Positions 9,000 to 17,605 are shown, counted from the stretch's first letter. The stretch is DNA of 64,000 nt from Gaoshiqia hydrogeniformans (GCF_049347105.1 NZ_CP186334.1:2914001-2978000), one strand, 5' to 3'. The notes: generated by a model from the sequence alone, not told the origin. Numbers and translations: made by a program.

Positions 9000-9029
9000 C
9001 AAAAGTAGTAATATTTTTCAATTGGAAAA
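9000..9029 (-). promoter_or_regulatory. Likely promoter of the thi operon
   Basis: On the minus strand TACTTTTG (9000-9007) is an exact TAnnTTTG -7 box, with a T-rich TTTTCC (9024-9029) 16 bases upstream as a weak -33 element. Transcription would begin a few bases before the riboswitch. The insertion sequence ends only about 40 bp upstream of the -7 box. Confidence 0.5.
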
Positions 9030-9047
9030 GCCGGATCAACGGGCCGG
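9029..9047 (-). terminator. Possible terminator hairpin of the AlkD-like gene, split by the IS
   Basis: With the minus-strand base supplied by the IS end (position 9048), GCCGG-CCCGTTGAT-CCGGC is followed by TTTTCC. Before insertion this hairpin would have lain about 30 bp after the AlkD-like stop codon. The 10-bp target duplication falls inside it. Confidence 0.4.
9038..9047. repeat. Target site duplication, left copy
   Basis: AACGGGCCGG immediately left of the IS, identical to 10287-10296 on the other side. Ten bases is within the range known for ISAs1-family elements. Confidence 0.85.
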
Positions 9048-9066
9048 CAGGGAAATCGCTTTTAAA
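9048..9066. repeat. IS left terminal inverted repeat
   Basis: CAGGGAAATCGCTTTTAAA, perfect 19-bp match to the complement of 10268-10286. Confidence 0.92.
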
Positions 9067-9135
9067 ATATTAATGTTCTTCATAGCTTGAATAATTATTA
9101 CTATATTTATCACGGTTTTGGGTTTCGTCAAAAAA

Positions 9136-10272
9136 ATGACTGTTCAAAACGCAGAAAATCGTACTAAACAAAATGTTTTCCAACAATTTTTCTCTACCTT
9201 GGAAGATCCCCGCAGAACAAACAAAGGCCATTTTTATTACCCGCTCGACGAGATACTTTTTCTTGTTATTGCTGCTGTGATCAGCGGTGCAGAAGAATGG
9301 GTCTCTATCCAGTTGTTTGGCAAGGCGAAGCTGGAGTGGCTCCGGCGTTTTTTTCCCTACAAGCACGGAATACCGTCCCATGATGTTCTCGGGAAGCTTT
9401 TCTGCCGGTTGGACCCGGTGCGTTTTAATGAATGTTTCATGGCCTGGGTCAACTCTATTTCTGATCTGACCAAAGGGGAGGTTATTGCATTTGACGGGAA
9501 AAGCATTTGCGGTTCAGGCCGGTTGGGTATACCCAAATCAGCAGTGCATGTGGTTTCTGCCTATGCCGCACAAAGCCGTTTATGCCTGGGCCAGGTTGGG
9601 GTTGACCAGAAAGAAAATGAAATTGTGGCCATTCCACAGTTGCTTGAACTACTTGCCATCAAAGGGTGCATCGTTACCATTGACGCGATGGGGTGCCAAA
9701 AAGAAATTGCCCGCAAGATCATCGGGCAAAAAGCCGACTACATTTTAATGGTGAAAGACAATCAAAAGGAACTCAAAGAACAGGTTGAGAAAATATTCCG
9801 TATCCAGAAAGATTGCACCCAGGACCAGACAATTGATGCCGGACATGGAAGAGTTGAAACCAGGACATGCCGTGCCACCGGGAAGCTGGACTTTATGGAC
9901 GAGAAAGAACAATGGGAGGGGATACGGTCGGTGGTACAAATCAAGAGCGAACGGTATATTAAACAAACAGGGCAAACCAGTGAAGAAACCAGGTATTACA
10001 TTACCTCCCTGAAACCAGACCCGGCAAAACTAAACCAGGCTATCCGTTCTCATTGGGCAGTAGAAAATAACCTGCACTGGTCTTTGGACGTGGTATTCAA
10101 CGAGGATAACTTATTAAAAAAGAAGGATTACTCAGCGAGGAACTTTAATATTATTGCCAAAATTGCCCTGGCCTTGCTCGAAAAGGAACCATCACTTAAA
10201 GCATCCAAAAAAAAGAAAAGGCTCTTTGCTGCACTGAAAGACGATTACAGAGAAAAAGTACTCAAAGTTTAA
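9136..10272 (+). CDS. ISAs1-family DDE transposase
   Basis: Cut-and-paste transposase. An N-terminal DDE_Tnp_1-associated region (FFSTLEDPRRTNKGHFYYPLDEIL; residues about 14-100) precedes the catalytic domain. Acidic residues are seen in AFDGKSICGSG, TIDAMGCQKEIA and HWAVENNLHWSLDV, matching the family D-D-E pattern. I chose the ATG at 9136 (MTVQNAENRT); an in-frame TTG at 9118 would add six residues. About 378 residues, full length, no frameshift. The TAA stop overlaps the right inverted repeat. Confidence 0.94.
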   Translation: MTVQNAENRTKQNVFQQFFSTLEDPRRTNKGHFYYPLDEILFLVIAAVISGAEEWVSIQLFGKAKLEWLRRFFPYKHGIPSHDVLGKLFCRLDPVRFNECFMAWVNSISDLTKGEVIAFDGKSICGSGRLGIPKSAVHVVSAYAAQSRLCLGQVGVDQKENEIVAIPQLLELLAIKGCIVTIDAMGCQKEIARKIIGQKADYILMVKDNQKELKEQVEKIFRIQKDCTQDQTIDAGHGRVETRTCRATGKLDFMDEKEQWEGIRSVVQIKSERYIKQTGQTSEETRYYITSLKPDPAKLNQAIRSHWAVENNLHWSLDVVFNEDNLLKKKDYSARNFNIIAKIALALLEKEPSLKASKKKKRLFAALKDDYREKVLKV

Positions 10273-10286
10273 AAGCGATTTCCCTG
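10268..10286. repeat. IS right terminal inverted repeat
   Basis: TTTAAAAGCGATTTCCCTG, the exact complement of the left terminus; it contains the last two bases of the transposase stop codon. Confidence 0.92.
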
Positions 10287-10296
10287 AACGGGCCGG
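10287..10296. repeat. Target site duplication, right copy
   Basis: AACGGGCCGG immediately right of the IS, identical to 9038-9047. Confidence 0.85.
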
Positions 10297-10339
10297 CGGA
10301 AAAACCGGAGCTGTTTTATTTTGCCGCAGCCCGGGTAAA

Positions 10340-11026
10340 TTACATGGACGCAATATCTTCGAGCAGGATGGCCGCCAGCTTTTTCGGATGTTCTTCTTCC
10401 ATCTCCAGCACCAATTCCAGAAAGTTTTTGCACGATTCACGCAAGGTGGTGCCACGATTAGCCATGAGAATCACGGTCCGGTAGATGATTTGTCCCAATT
10501 CGGGATCTTTAATCAGCGAAAACAACACGTTGAAAAAAGGTTCGAACATTTCATCAATGGCTTTTTTGTCGACCATCGCCAGCCGCCCGATCAAATGCAG
10601 GCCGGTGTATTTTACCAGTTGTTTTTTTCCGCAGCAATATTCCAGTGCTTTGATAAAGGCAAACTTTGAGTATACAAATAGATTAGCCACTGCCTGTTCT
10701 GCAATTTCGGCCTGTTCAAAGCTCTTCGTCCAAAAATCCATTTGTTCTTCGGTCAGCTTCTCCGGCTCATCGAGCAACGTTGCCAGGATCATGGTCTCGC
10801 GCCATTGTTTGTTCCAAAGCTTCAAGGCCAGTAAATGATTTTTTTCGTATTGCCGGGACAGTTCGCGAAGCGAGATCACCGAAGCGCCCCAATTCATTTT
10901 GTAGACTATGCCGTGAGCCTTCATCTGTGCAACGGTTTCACCGTTTTTTCGCAGCCTGATTTTTGCCAGTAATTCCTGAAATATTTTTTCTGTTTCCGGA
11001 TCGTCCAATAAGATATTCATAACCAT
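10340..11026 (-). CDS. DNA alkylation repair protein, AlkD-like HEAT-repeat family
   Basis: All-helical protein of 228 residues resembling the Bacteroidota subgroup of AlkD-like alkylation repair proteins. YKMNWGASVISLRELSRQYEKNH and LALKLWNKQWRETMILATLLDEP are characteristic, followed by helical repeats that would cradle DNA. AlkD relatives excise bulky or cationic alkylated bases such as 3- and 7-methyl purines; I have not verified the catalytic Asp. ATG codons at 11026 and 11020 both work. Its downstream end is 54 bp from the IS. Confidence 0.82.
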   Translation of the reverse strand: MVMNILLDDPETEKIFQELLAKIRLRKNGETVAQMKAHGIVYKMNWGASVISLRELSRQYEKNHLLALKLWNKQWRETMILATLLDEPEKLTEEQMDFWTKSFEQAEIAEQAVANLFVYSKFAFIKALEYCCGKKQLVKYTGLHLIGRLAMVDKKAIDEMFEPFFNVLFSLIKDPELGQIIYRTVILMANRGTTLRESCKNFLELVLEMEEEHPKKLAAILLEDIASM

Positions 11027-11094
11027 AAATTACACGCTCATTTTGCGAATGAAGAAGCAACAAAGATAATACATCGGGAGGTTCGGGCCTGTAA

Positions 11095-11463
11095 TTACTT
11101 CCTGAAAATAAAGTAAACGGCCAGGATCAGAAATATAAAGCCAATTACGTGATTCCATCGGAAAGACTCGTTCCGGAAAACAAGCACCGTGAAAACCGTA
11201 AAAACGAGCAGGGTAATCACTTCCTGCAATACCTTAAGTTCGATCAGCGAAAAAGGGCCGCCATATGCTTTAAACCCAATCCGGTTGGCCGGAACCTGGA
11301 AGAAGTATTCGAACAGGGCAATTCCCCAACTAACCATCACAATGGAGATGAGACCCAGCTTGCTGAACCATTTCATTTCTGCAAACTTCAAATGTCCGTA
11401 CCAGGCAAAGGTCATAAAGGTGTTCGACATGACCAGTAAACCAATTGTGAGCAATCCTTTCAT
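11095..11463 (-). CDS. DMT-superfamily small membrane protein (DUF486)
   Basis: Four-helix membrane protein of 122 residues with the DUF486 hallmarks NTFMTFAWYGHLKF near the N-terminus, WGIALFEYFFQVPANRIG in the middle and LKVLQEVITLLVFTVF before the last helices. It resembles half-size drug/metabolite transporters, but no substrate is known for the family. Stands alone on the minus strand, 69 bp upstream of the AlkD-like gene, possibly co-transcribed. Confidence 0.9.
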   Translation of the reverse strand: MKGLLTIGLLVMSNTFMTFAWYGHLKFAEMKWFSKLGLISIVMVSWGIALFEYFFQVPANRIGFKAYGGPFSLIELKVLQEVITLLVFTVFTVLVFRNESFRWNHVIGFIFLILAVYFIFRK

Positions 11464-11742
11464 ACAGTATAACGGATGATTAACGCTTGTTTGTTTATAC
11501 TTCCAAAAACCGGTTCAAAACTACCTGTTTCAGGTGAATGGTGATTCGGCAAACCAAAATATTTCGGATGATTTAAACATTACATCAAATTTCAACCTTC
11601 CTGCATGAAATAAAACAGGCTTTTGGGTAGGGTAAACTGTTTTTTAAACGGTTAGTGAGTGAAACAAGACAGATTATCATTAACTTTTTTCAACTTTGAG
11701 AAGACGTGAATGATAACGGAAGGATCCTAAACGTATTGAAAA
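11464..11742. other. Divergent intergenic region
   Basis: About 280 bp between the DUF486 gene (minus) and the second ECF sigma gene (plus). AT-rich, no convincing gene. It should carry both promoters; a CAACTTTG stretch near 11690 is a weak -7 candidate for the sigma gene. Confidence 0.45.
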
Positions 11743-12231
11743 TTGACAACACAGGAATTTAAACAATTGTTTGACCGGTATTTTGATGCGATCCGGAATT
11801 ACATCTATTACCGGTCGGGCGACAAAGAGCTGTCGACTGATATTGCTCAGGATGTTTTCTTAAAGTTCTGGGAGAAACAGGAGGAATACCGGCCCAAAGA
11901 GAATGCAGGCCTGCTATATAAGATGGCTTCCGATTTGTTTGTCAGCCGTTACCGCAGGCAGCAGATCGAACAAAAGTACCTGAGCGGGATTGAATTTGAA
12001 ATGAGAGAGCTATCACCCGAAGAGCAATTACAATACGAAGAACTGAAAAGAAACTACGAGTGTGTGTTGGCGCAGATGCCGGAGAAACAACGGGTTGTTT
12101 TTCTGATGAGCCGCTCGGAAGGCCTCAAATATCATGAAATTGCCGCCCGGCTTGGACTAAGCGTAAAAGCAGTGGAAAAAAGAATGACAAGCGCTTTGGG
12201 GATGTTAAAAGAAAATTTGCAATGGCTATGA
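11743..12231 (+). CDS. ECF RNA polymerase sigma factor
   Basis: A 162-residue ECF sigma factor. Region 2 is seen in LSTDIAQDVFLKFWEKQEEY with the less conserved ENAGLLYKMASDLFVSRYRR. Region 4 is seen in LAQMPEKQRVVFLMSRSEGLKYHEIAARLGLSVKAVEKRM. It starts with TTG at 11743; no ATG lies near the conserved N-terminus, and other genes here also use TTG. Its stop overlaps the FecR start (ATGA), so the two are translationally coupled. With the downstream TonB receptor it forms the second cell-surface signalling module of the window. Confidence 0.92.
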   Translation: MTTQEFKQLFDRYFDAIRNYIYYRSGDKELSTDIAQDVFLKFWEKQEEYRPKENAGLLYKMASDLFVSRYRRQQIEQKYLSGIEFEMRELSPEEQLQYEELKRNYECVLAQMPEKQRVVFLMSRSEGLKYHEIAARLGLSVKAVEKRMTSALGMLKENLQWL

Positions 12232-13100
12232 AAAAACAGGAAGAATATCATAAAAAAGAACAATTGGACTGGACCGAGATTGATCGCTTTGGCAGCCGGT
12301 TGACCACAGAATGGGAAGAATCCAAAGAAGCGATCTGGCTTCGTATGGAGCAGAAACTAACGGCGCCGGCGAGGCCGGCAAAAGTCATCTTTTTTGCACG
12401 ACCCGCTTTCCGGCTTGCTGTAGCCGCCCTGGTTGTCTTGCTGGTCGGCCTTGGCTCGGTCATGCGTTTCCATAGCCGGACTTACCACACAATTCCCGGG
12501 CAACACCTGGCCATTGCTCTGCCCGACGGGTCAACCGTGCAACTGAATGCCGCTTCGGTGTTGACTTTTCGTCCGTATTGGTGGCGCTTTTCGCGCGAAC
12601 TGGCACTGGAAGGAGAAGCTTATTTTCAGGTCAGCAAAGGCGACCGGTTTACCGTGATTTCATCAAACGGAACAACCACCGTTTTGGGTACCAGCTTCAA
12701 TATTTATGCACGTGACGAGGCTTACCGGGTAAGTTGCCTGACGGGAACAGTAAAAGTAACCAATGCCAGGGGAAACCAGGACGTTATTCTTTCGGCCAAT
12801 CAAAAAGCCGAATGGCAAAGCAGCGCTTTCGTGAGGGCCGACATGAAGGCCAACCATGAACCGGCCTGGGTGAACAAACAGTTTGAATTTACAGGCAGAC
12901 CAATTCGTGAAGTGTTTGACGAAATTGAACGGCAGTACGGCATACGGATCATCTCCGATCAATCGTTGAATTTTGAATACAGCGGCAATTTTAATAAAGA
13001 AGAGTCAGTTCATCAGGTGTTAACCTATATTTGCAAGCCTTTTAACCTTAACTTTGAAGAGAAAAAGACCGGGCAATACCAGGTATTGAAAAATCAGTAA
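12228..13100 (+). CDS. FecR-family anti-sigma factor
   Basis: Anti-sigma partner of the preceding ECF factor, about 290 residues. The order is a cytoplasmic N-terminus, one membrane helix (about 65-83: AFRLAVAALVVLLVGLGSV), a periplasmic FecR domain (HLAIALPDGSTVQLNAAS and VLGTSFNIYAR) and a C-terminal DUF4974 domain (FTGRPIREVFDEIERQYGIRI). I chose the ATG at 12228 because it forms an ATGA overlap with the sigma stop; a second ATG lies six bases upstream. It ends six bases before the TonB receptor start, so all three form an operon. Confidence 0.93.
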   Translation: MKKQEEYHKKEQLDWTEIDRFGSRLTTEWEESKEAIWLRMEQKLTAPARPAKVIFFARPAFRLAVAALVVLLVGLGSVMRFHSRTYHTIPGQHLAIALPDGSTVQLNAASVLTFRPYWWRFSRELALEGEAYFQVSKGDRFTVISSNGTTTVLGTSFNIYARDEAYRVSCLTGTVKVTNARGNQDVILSANQKAEWQSSAFVRADMKANHEPAWVNKQFEFTGRPIREVFDEIERQYGIRIISDQSLNFEYSGNFNKEESVHQVLTYICKPFNLNFEEKKTGQYQVLKNQ

Positions 13101-13106
13101 TCTGTT

Positions 13107-15647
13107 TTGAAAAAATATATTTTAATTGGTGCCTTGCTGTTGTCGGGTTTCCTGGGTTTCGCACAGGAACTCGATCTCGTTTTTCAGGATACTCCGCTGA
13201 ATGAGATCTTGCTTGCGGTTCGCGACCGTTACCAATTGCAGTTTTCGTTCGATCATGCCCGTCTGTCGGCTTTCCCGGTGACGGTGAACCGAAAGTTTTC
13301 GTCGCCCGAAAAAGCGCTGGATGAATTGCTCAAGAAACTTCCCTTGACTTGGGAGAAAGCCGGCGGGGTTTATTTAATTTATGACCGTGTGCTCCCTGAG
13401 CCAAAGAAAAATTATCATTTGGCCGGAACAGTCACCGACCGCGAAACGAACGAAAGCTTGCCATATACCCACCTGGTGGTAAACGGCCACGGGTTAATTA
13501 CCGATCAGAAAGGGAATTTCTCGTACCTCTCAACTGTCGACAGCGTTTTTCAGGTACAGGTATCCTGCCTGGGCTATTATTTTTTGGATACACTGGTTCA
13601 GGCGCGAATCAACCAGCCCCTCCGGTTGACTCCCTCTGTTTATAAATTACTGGAGATTAAGGTAGAAGGGTTAAAGGTAGTTCGTTCGGTACAAGTTGGA
13701 TACAGCCCAGGTACGGTGCGTCTTAACCATCAGATAGCAGGTCATTTGCCCGGTTACGGAGATAATTCGGTGTTTAACCTGTTGCGTTTACAATCCGGTA
13801 TTTTGGCTGCCGGAGAGCAATCGAACGATCTGATCATCTGGGGAAGTTACGAGGGGCAGAGCCAGGTGTTGGTTGATGGCTTTACGTTGTTTGGCCTGAA
13901 GAATTACAACGACAACATCAGCGCGATTAACCCCTTTATGGTGAAAGATATTCAGGTGATGAAAGGTGGATTCCCGGCTCCGTTCGGCGAGCGGGTGGGC
14001 GGGTTGGTTAATATCACTTCCTCCGATGGCGATGTCAATGATTTGCACGTAAACCTTTCGGTGAACAATATGACCATGAATGGTTTGCTGAATGTACCTG
14101 TTGCCGGGAAAGCCTCGCTCATGGTGGCGCTCCGGCAAACCTATTACGAGTTATACGACAAGGGCCAAATTGCCTTGTCGTCAGGAGGGAGCAGGGGCAA
14201 TAGGAACTTGGTTGACCGGAACATTTATCCCGATTATCATTTTCAGGATCTGAATCTGAAATTTACCGGAAAAACCAATCACAACGATTCGTACAGCCTG
14301 AGTTTTTTAACCGGTAACGACCGGTTTGCCTATGCACTTGAATATGAAACCCCGCAAACCAACCGGATCTGGGACGATCGTGAAAATAACCGGCAATACG
14401 GCCTGTCGGCACACTATAATAAAGGGTGGAAGAACGGGGGAAGGTCTGAATTGACTCTGGCGTATTCCGATTTGCAAAGTGAGCTGAACAACATTCGGAA
14501 AACCGGTAACCAGCAGTCTGGCGGGAGTGGAGGAAGCGGTGGCCAGGGGCCTGGAAGCGGGGGAAGTGGAAGCGGAAATACATGGCAGACAAATATTGAT
14601 CAATTCAATCAAAATAAAATATCTGAGACCAGGTGGAACCTGCACAACTACTTGCCCTTGCCGGCACGCCATCAGCTTGAATTTGGCGGAGGGATGTACT
14701 TTAACCGGATTCATTTTACGGAAGACTCATTCGAAGTGAATTTGACTGAATTGAAAGAGGAAACCAGACGGTTAAACGGATTTGTTCAGGACCGTTTTTC
14801 CATCGGAAACCGCTTGCAGCTAATTACCGGAATCCGTACTGATTACCCGCTTAATTTAGACCGGCTTTATCTGCAACCCCGTGTTGCCGCGACAGTCAGT
14901 TTAAGTGATTTCCTGAAAGTAAATGCAGCAGGGGGTTTGTATCGTCAGTACATTGCCCGGAACTCGGTGATTGATGAATTTGGTAACGTTCGCTATCTTT
15001 GGACGATTTGCAACGGGACAAGCGTTCCTGTCCTGAAATCTGAACATACCACGCTCGGGTTTACCTATCATCAGCATGATTTTACGTTTAGTATTGAGCT
15101 GTACCGGAAGCAAACCAACGGTTTGTCGCGTTATGCCGAAGAAGGCGAAGACCTGATTTTGCATCAGGGGAGAAGCAAAAGTAAAGGACTTGATCTGTTT
15201 ATAAAAAAGGATTACAAAGGGCATTCGTTCTGGATCGCAGCGATGCTGGGAAATACGCGGGAACATTTTTCCGATTTCCCGGATGAACAATACCAGCGGG
15301 CTTTACACGACCAGCGGGTTGAGCTGAAATCGGCAGCGCTCATTCATCTGGAACCGTTTTATTTGTCGGCCAATTATGTCTATGGCTCCGGATTTCCCGA
15401 TCCCCTGTTGCTTGGTGACGAAAATTATGAACGCGATTATCACCGGATGGATATTGCCGCGGTTTACCGTGTCCCGCTTAAAAGGCTTGCTCTGGAAGCC
15501 GGTATTTCCGTCCTCAATGTTTTTAACTACGAAAACATCAAGTATGCCAATTTTATCCGTATCCCCGACGATCAGGATGCCACGGTGAACCTTCATGCTG
15601 AAGCGGTGCCGTTCACCCCGACGATGTTTTTGAACCTTTCGTTTTAA
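13107..15647 (+). CDS. TonB-dependent outer-membrane receptor with STN domain
   Basis: 846-residue receptor starting with TTG at 13107. A signal peptide (1-19, ending GFAQE) is followed by an STN domain (about 22-92), a carboxypeptidase-regulatory-like domain (about 98-185), a plug with GQSQVLVDGFTLFGLKNYND and DIQVMKGGFPAPFGERVGG, and a barrel to the C-terminal aromatic NLSF. It resembles FecA-type transducers rather than SusC, and no SusD-like gene follows. A striking Gly/Ser-rich insert at about residues 470-492 (14515-14580) sits in the barrel, most likely in a surface loop. Ligand unknown; the sigma/FecR genes immediately upstream make it self-regulated. Confidence 0.92.
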   Translation: MKKYILIGALLLSGFLGFAQELDLVFQDTPLNEILLAVRDRYQLQFSFDHARLSAFPVTVNRKFSSPEKALDELLKKLPLTWEKAGGVYLIYDRVLPEPKKNYHLAGTVTDRETNESLPYTHLVVNGHGLITDQKGNFSYLSTVDSVFQVQVSCLGYYFLDTLVQARINQPLRLTPSVYKLLEIKVEGLKVVRSVQVGYSPGTVRLNHQIAGHLPGYGDNSVFNLLRLQSGILAAGEQSNDLIIWGSYEGQSQVLVDGFTLFGLKNYNDNISAINPFMVKDIQVMKGGFPAPFGERVGGLVNITSSDGDVNDLHVNLSVNNMTMNGLLNVPVAGKASLMVALRQTYYELYDKGQIALSSGGSRGNRNLVDRNIYPDYHFQDLNLKFTGKTNHNDSYSLSFLTGNDRFAYALEYETPQTNRIWDDRENNRQYGLSAHYNKGWKNGGRSELTLAYSDLQSELNNIRKTGNQQSGGSGGSGGQGPGSGGSGSGNTWQTNIDQFNQNKISETRWNLHNYLPLPARHQLEFGGGMYFNRIHFTEDSFEVNLTELKEETRRLNGFVQDRFSIGNRLQLITGIRTDYPLNLDRLYLQPRVAATVSLSDFLKVNAAGGLYRQYIARNSVIDEFGNVRYLWTICNGTSVPVLKSEHTTLGFTYHQHDFTFSIELYRKQTNGLSRYAEEGEDLILHQGRSKSKGLDLFIKKDYKGHSFWIAAMLGNTREHFSDFPDEQYQRALHDQRVELKSAALIHLEPFYLSANYVYGSGFPDPLLLGDENYERDYHRMDIAAVYRVPLKRLALEAGISVLNVFNYENIKYANFIRIPDDQDATVNLHAEAVPFTPTMFLNLSF

Positions 15648-15806
15648 GGAGAGAATTGATCCGGGGCTTGCGGGCGAAGCTGCTTTTGGCGTAATCGGGA
15701 TTTATTTTCGTAATTTTTCAGGAAAAAGAAAAAAAAGGTAGGGTAAAATAATTCTGGTGCGGTTAGCAAATGTAAAAGATTTATAAAAACATTAATCGAG
15801 CGAATT

Positions 15807-16367
15807 ATGAAAACATTAATCAGAACATTTGCATCAGCAGCCTTGGTCCTGGCTATATCGGCAACCGGAGTTTTGGCGCAAACCGAAGAAACTCCAATCA
15901 GGAAAAGAGATCAGCAACGGATTCAGTTGCAAGATCAGGATGGTACGATGAACCAGGTTCAGGCCCGAAATGCAACACAACGCGCCGAACGCCAGGCGTT
16001 AAGGACGCAGCGGCAAGAGGAAGCCAATCAATTCAGAACCGCTTTCCGGGCTACTTTGTCTGAAGAGCAGTTGGCTATTCTGGAAAACAAAGAAATGACC
16101 CGTGAACAAAAACGCGAAGCGCTGATGGCTTCTTTAAGTGAAGCGCAACGCGAGATGTTTCAGGCCCAGCAGCAATTACGAGCCGAACAAGGTTTCCAGT
16201 ATCGCGAAGGGATGAAGGGTGAACAGGCCAATCAGGCCCGGAACCGGGCGCAGCAAAGCGGCGAATGCCTGAATAATGAAGCTTTGCAGCAACAAGTCCG
16301 CGAACAAATTCGTCAGCAATCGTCCGGAAGTGGTTCCGGCGGCCGTTATGGCAAAGGGGGAAATTAG
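15807..16367 (+). CDS. Secreted Gln/Arg-rich protein, Spy/CpxP-like
   Basis: 186 residues with a clear signal peptide (1-24, ending VLAQT). The mature part is helical and very rich in Gln, Glu and Arg, with a central EEQLAILENKEMTREQKREA resembling the LTxxQ-type repeats of Spy/CpxP periplasmic proteins. It ends in a Gly/Ser tail (SSGSGSGGRYGKGGN) reminiscent of the insert in the upstream receptor. Spy relatives act as periplasmic chaperones or metal sensors, but similarity here is at the level of composition and pattern only. Confidence 0.6.
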   Translation: MKTLIRTFASAALVLAISATGVLAQTEETPIRKRDQQRIQLQDQDGTMNQVQARNATQRAERQALRTQRQEEANQFRTAFRATLSEEQLAILENKEMTREQKREALMASLSEAQREMFQAQQQLRAEQGFQYREGMKGEQANQARNRAQQSGECLNNEALQQQVREQIRQQSSGSGSGGRYGKGGN

Positions 16368-16385
16368 AACTGATCCTTAAATCAT

Positions 16386-16432
16386 AATGGCTCACCGCAA
16401 TCAGAATCGATTGTCCGGTGAGTCATTATTTT
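16386..16432 (+). terminator. Likely intrinsic terminator
   Basis: AATGGCTCACCG (16386-16397) pairs with CGGTGAGTCATT (16416-16427) with one mismatch-type pair, followed by a T-rich ATTTTAC. It ends the Gln-rich protein gene. Confidence 0.65.
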
Positions 16433-16490
16433 ACATTTTTGTTTCTACTGATATGAACTACCGGATGGTATCACCCATAAAACTGTTATT

Positions 16491-17393
16491 GTGAAAAAAA
16501 TTCTTGTAATCCTCCTTTTGTTGGTTCTCGGGCAGCAGGCAGTAAAAGCCCAAATAACCGATTTACCCGACAATCTTCGCTCATCCCGGATCGATTCCTT
16601 GTTATACGATGTTTTGTTTGCCGATGACGAGTTAAGCCGGCTGCTTGGTTTGGATAAAAATTTTCAGTTCCTCTATTTTCGTGCAAATTACGATACGCGA
16701 ACGACTTTTGCCGGGCGCGAGATTGGGGACAACCAGTATAATCTGAGCGGACAGTTGTACTATATGCACTCCGTCGGTATTTATGCCGGGGTTTCGGGAA
16801 GCTGGTACAGTCAGTTCGATCCGGGCTACCGGGCAACCGTGCTGTCACTCGGCTACAGTAAAGGATTACAGCGGCTGAAATTTTTCAGATACCGGATTTC
16901 TTACGATTATTACCTGTTTAATAACAACATTCCGGATTTCGATCCGCTTTATACCAGTAGTATAAATTCAGGTTTTACGCTCCGGAGTAAATCAGTGGGC
17001 ACCAGCTTTGACGCCTCACTGTTGCTTGGAGATGATGTGAGCTCCCAATTTAACTGGGCTGCTTATGCTTATATAAACCTGATAAAGTTAGGTGGATTTA
17101 ATAAGATCAGACTGGAGCCGGAAGCTTCCATGTATTTTGGGACAGAAGCAGCGGCCTTTTTGTTGGGCGAAGTGTATGTTGACCCGGAAACAAATGAGGA
17201 ATATGATATTTATTATCAGGATAAATTCGGACTGTTGAATATCCAGTTTCAGTTGCCGCTTAGCCTCAACCTGAAGAACTTTGATTTGAGATTTAGCTAC
17301 ATTTATAATTTGACGCGCCAGGCAGGAGATGCTTTTGACTATCCCGAAACTTCATCGTTTCGTTTGTCATTAAGTTACCTGTTTAATTTGTAA
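16491..17393 (+). CDS. Predicted outer-membrane beta-barrel protein, function unknown
   Basis: 300 residues from a GTG start at 16491. The signal peptide (about 1-21, ending VKAQI) is followed by alternating hydrophobic and polar strands rich in Tyr and Phe (LYYMHSVGIYAGVSGSWYSQF, YRISYDYYLFNNN), ending in the strand FRLSLSYLFNL with a C-terminal hydrophobic residue, as in outer-membrane barrels. I do not recognise a named family. It follows the receptor and Gln-rich genes on the same strand but after a terminator. Confidence 0.65.
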   Translation: MKKILVILLLLVLGQQAVKAQITDLPDNLRSSRIDSLLYDVLFADDELSRLLGLDKNFQFLYFRANYDTRTTFAGREIGDNQYNLSGQLYYMHSVGIYAGVSGSWYSQFDPGYRATVLSLGYSKGLQRLKFFRYRISYDYYLFNNNIPDFDPLYTSSINSGFTLRSKSVGTSFDASLLLGDDVSSQFNWAAYAYINLIKLGGFNKIRLEPEASMYFGTEAAAFLLGEVYVDPETNEEYDIYYQDKFGLLNIQFQLPLSLNLKNFDLRFSYIYNLTRQAGDAFDYPETSSFRLSLSYLFNL

Positions 17394-17605
17394 AGAGGCT
17401 ACGGATCCTTCCTTTGCCAGTCAGCTGAGTTTTGTTCGGATGTTTCCATCAGATTCAGCGAAAGTTTCTTGTATTGAGTTCTTCATCACGGTTAGTTTAA
17501 TACGGTGCTTCTTCGGGTGTTATATTTCAGCCGGACATGACTAATCTTTTTTGTATTTCCGGGGCGAATGTGTATTTTGTGTCCGCACACACAAATGTAT
17601 CAGTG
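17394..17605. other. Intergenic region
   Basis: About 210 bp between the barrel protein and the PNGase F-like gene. An in-frame ATG at 17537 would extend the downstream protein, but the extra 23 residues precede an obvious signal peptide, so I treat them as untranslated leader. No hairpin stands out. Confidence 0.4.

Larger units (their letters stand above)
9048..10286 (+). mobile_element. ISAs1-family insertion sequence, 1239 bp, intact
   Basis: The element is bounded by a perfect 19-bp terminal inverted repeat (CAGGGAAATCGCTTTTAAA at 9048-9066 and its complement at 10268-10286) and by a 10-bp direct duplication AACGGGCCGG. It carries one full-length transposase gene whose stop codon lies in the right repeat. 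Perfect ends and an open transposase frame suggest a recent insertion. It lies between the thi operon promoter and the AlkD-like gene. Confidence 0.93.

Noticed and set aside
14515..14580. Gly/Ser-rich coding repeat as a CRISPR or tandem-repeat array
   Set aside because: The repeat is codon-level, short and in frame inside the receptor; there is no spacer structure. No CRISPR-like array was seen elsewhere in the window.
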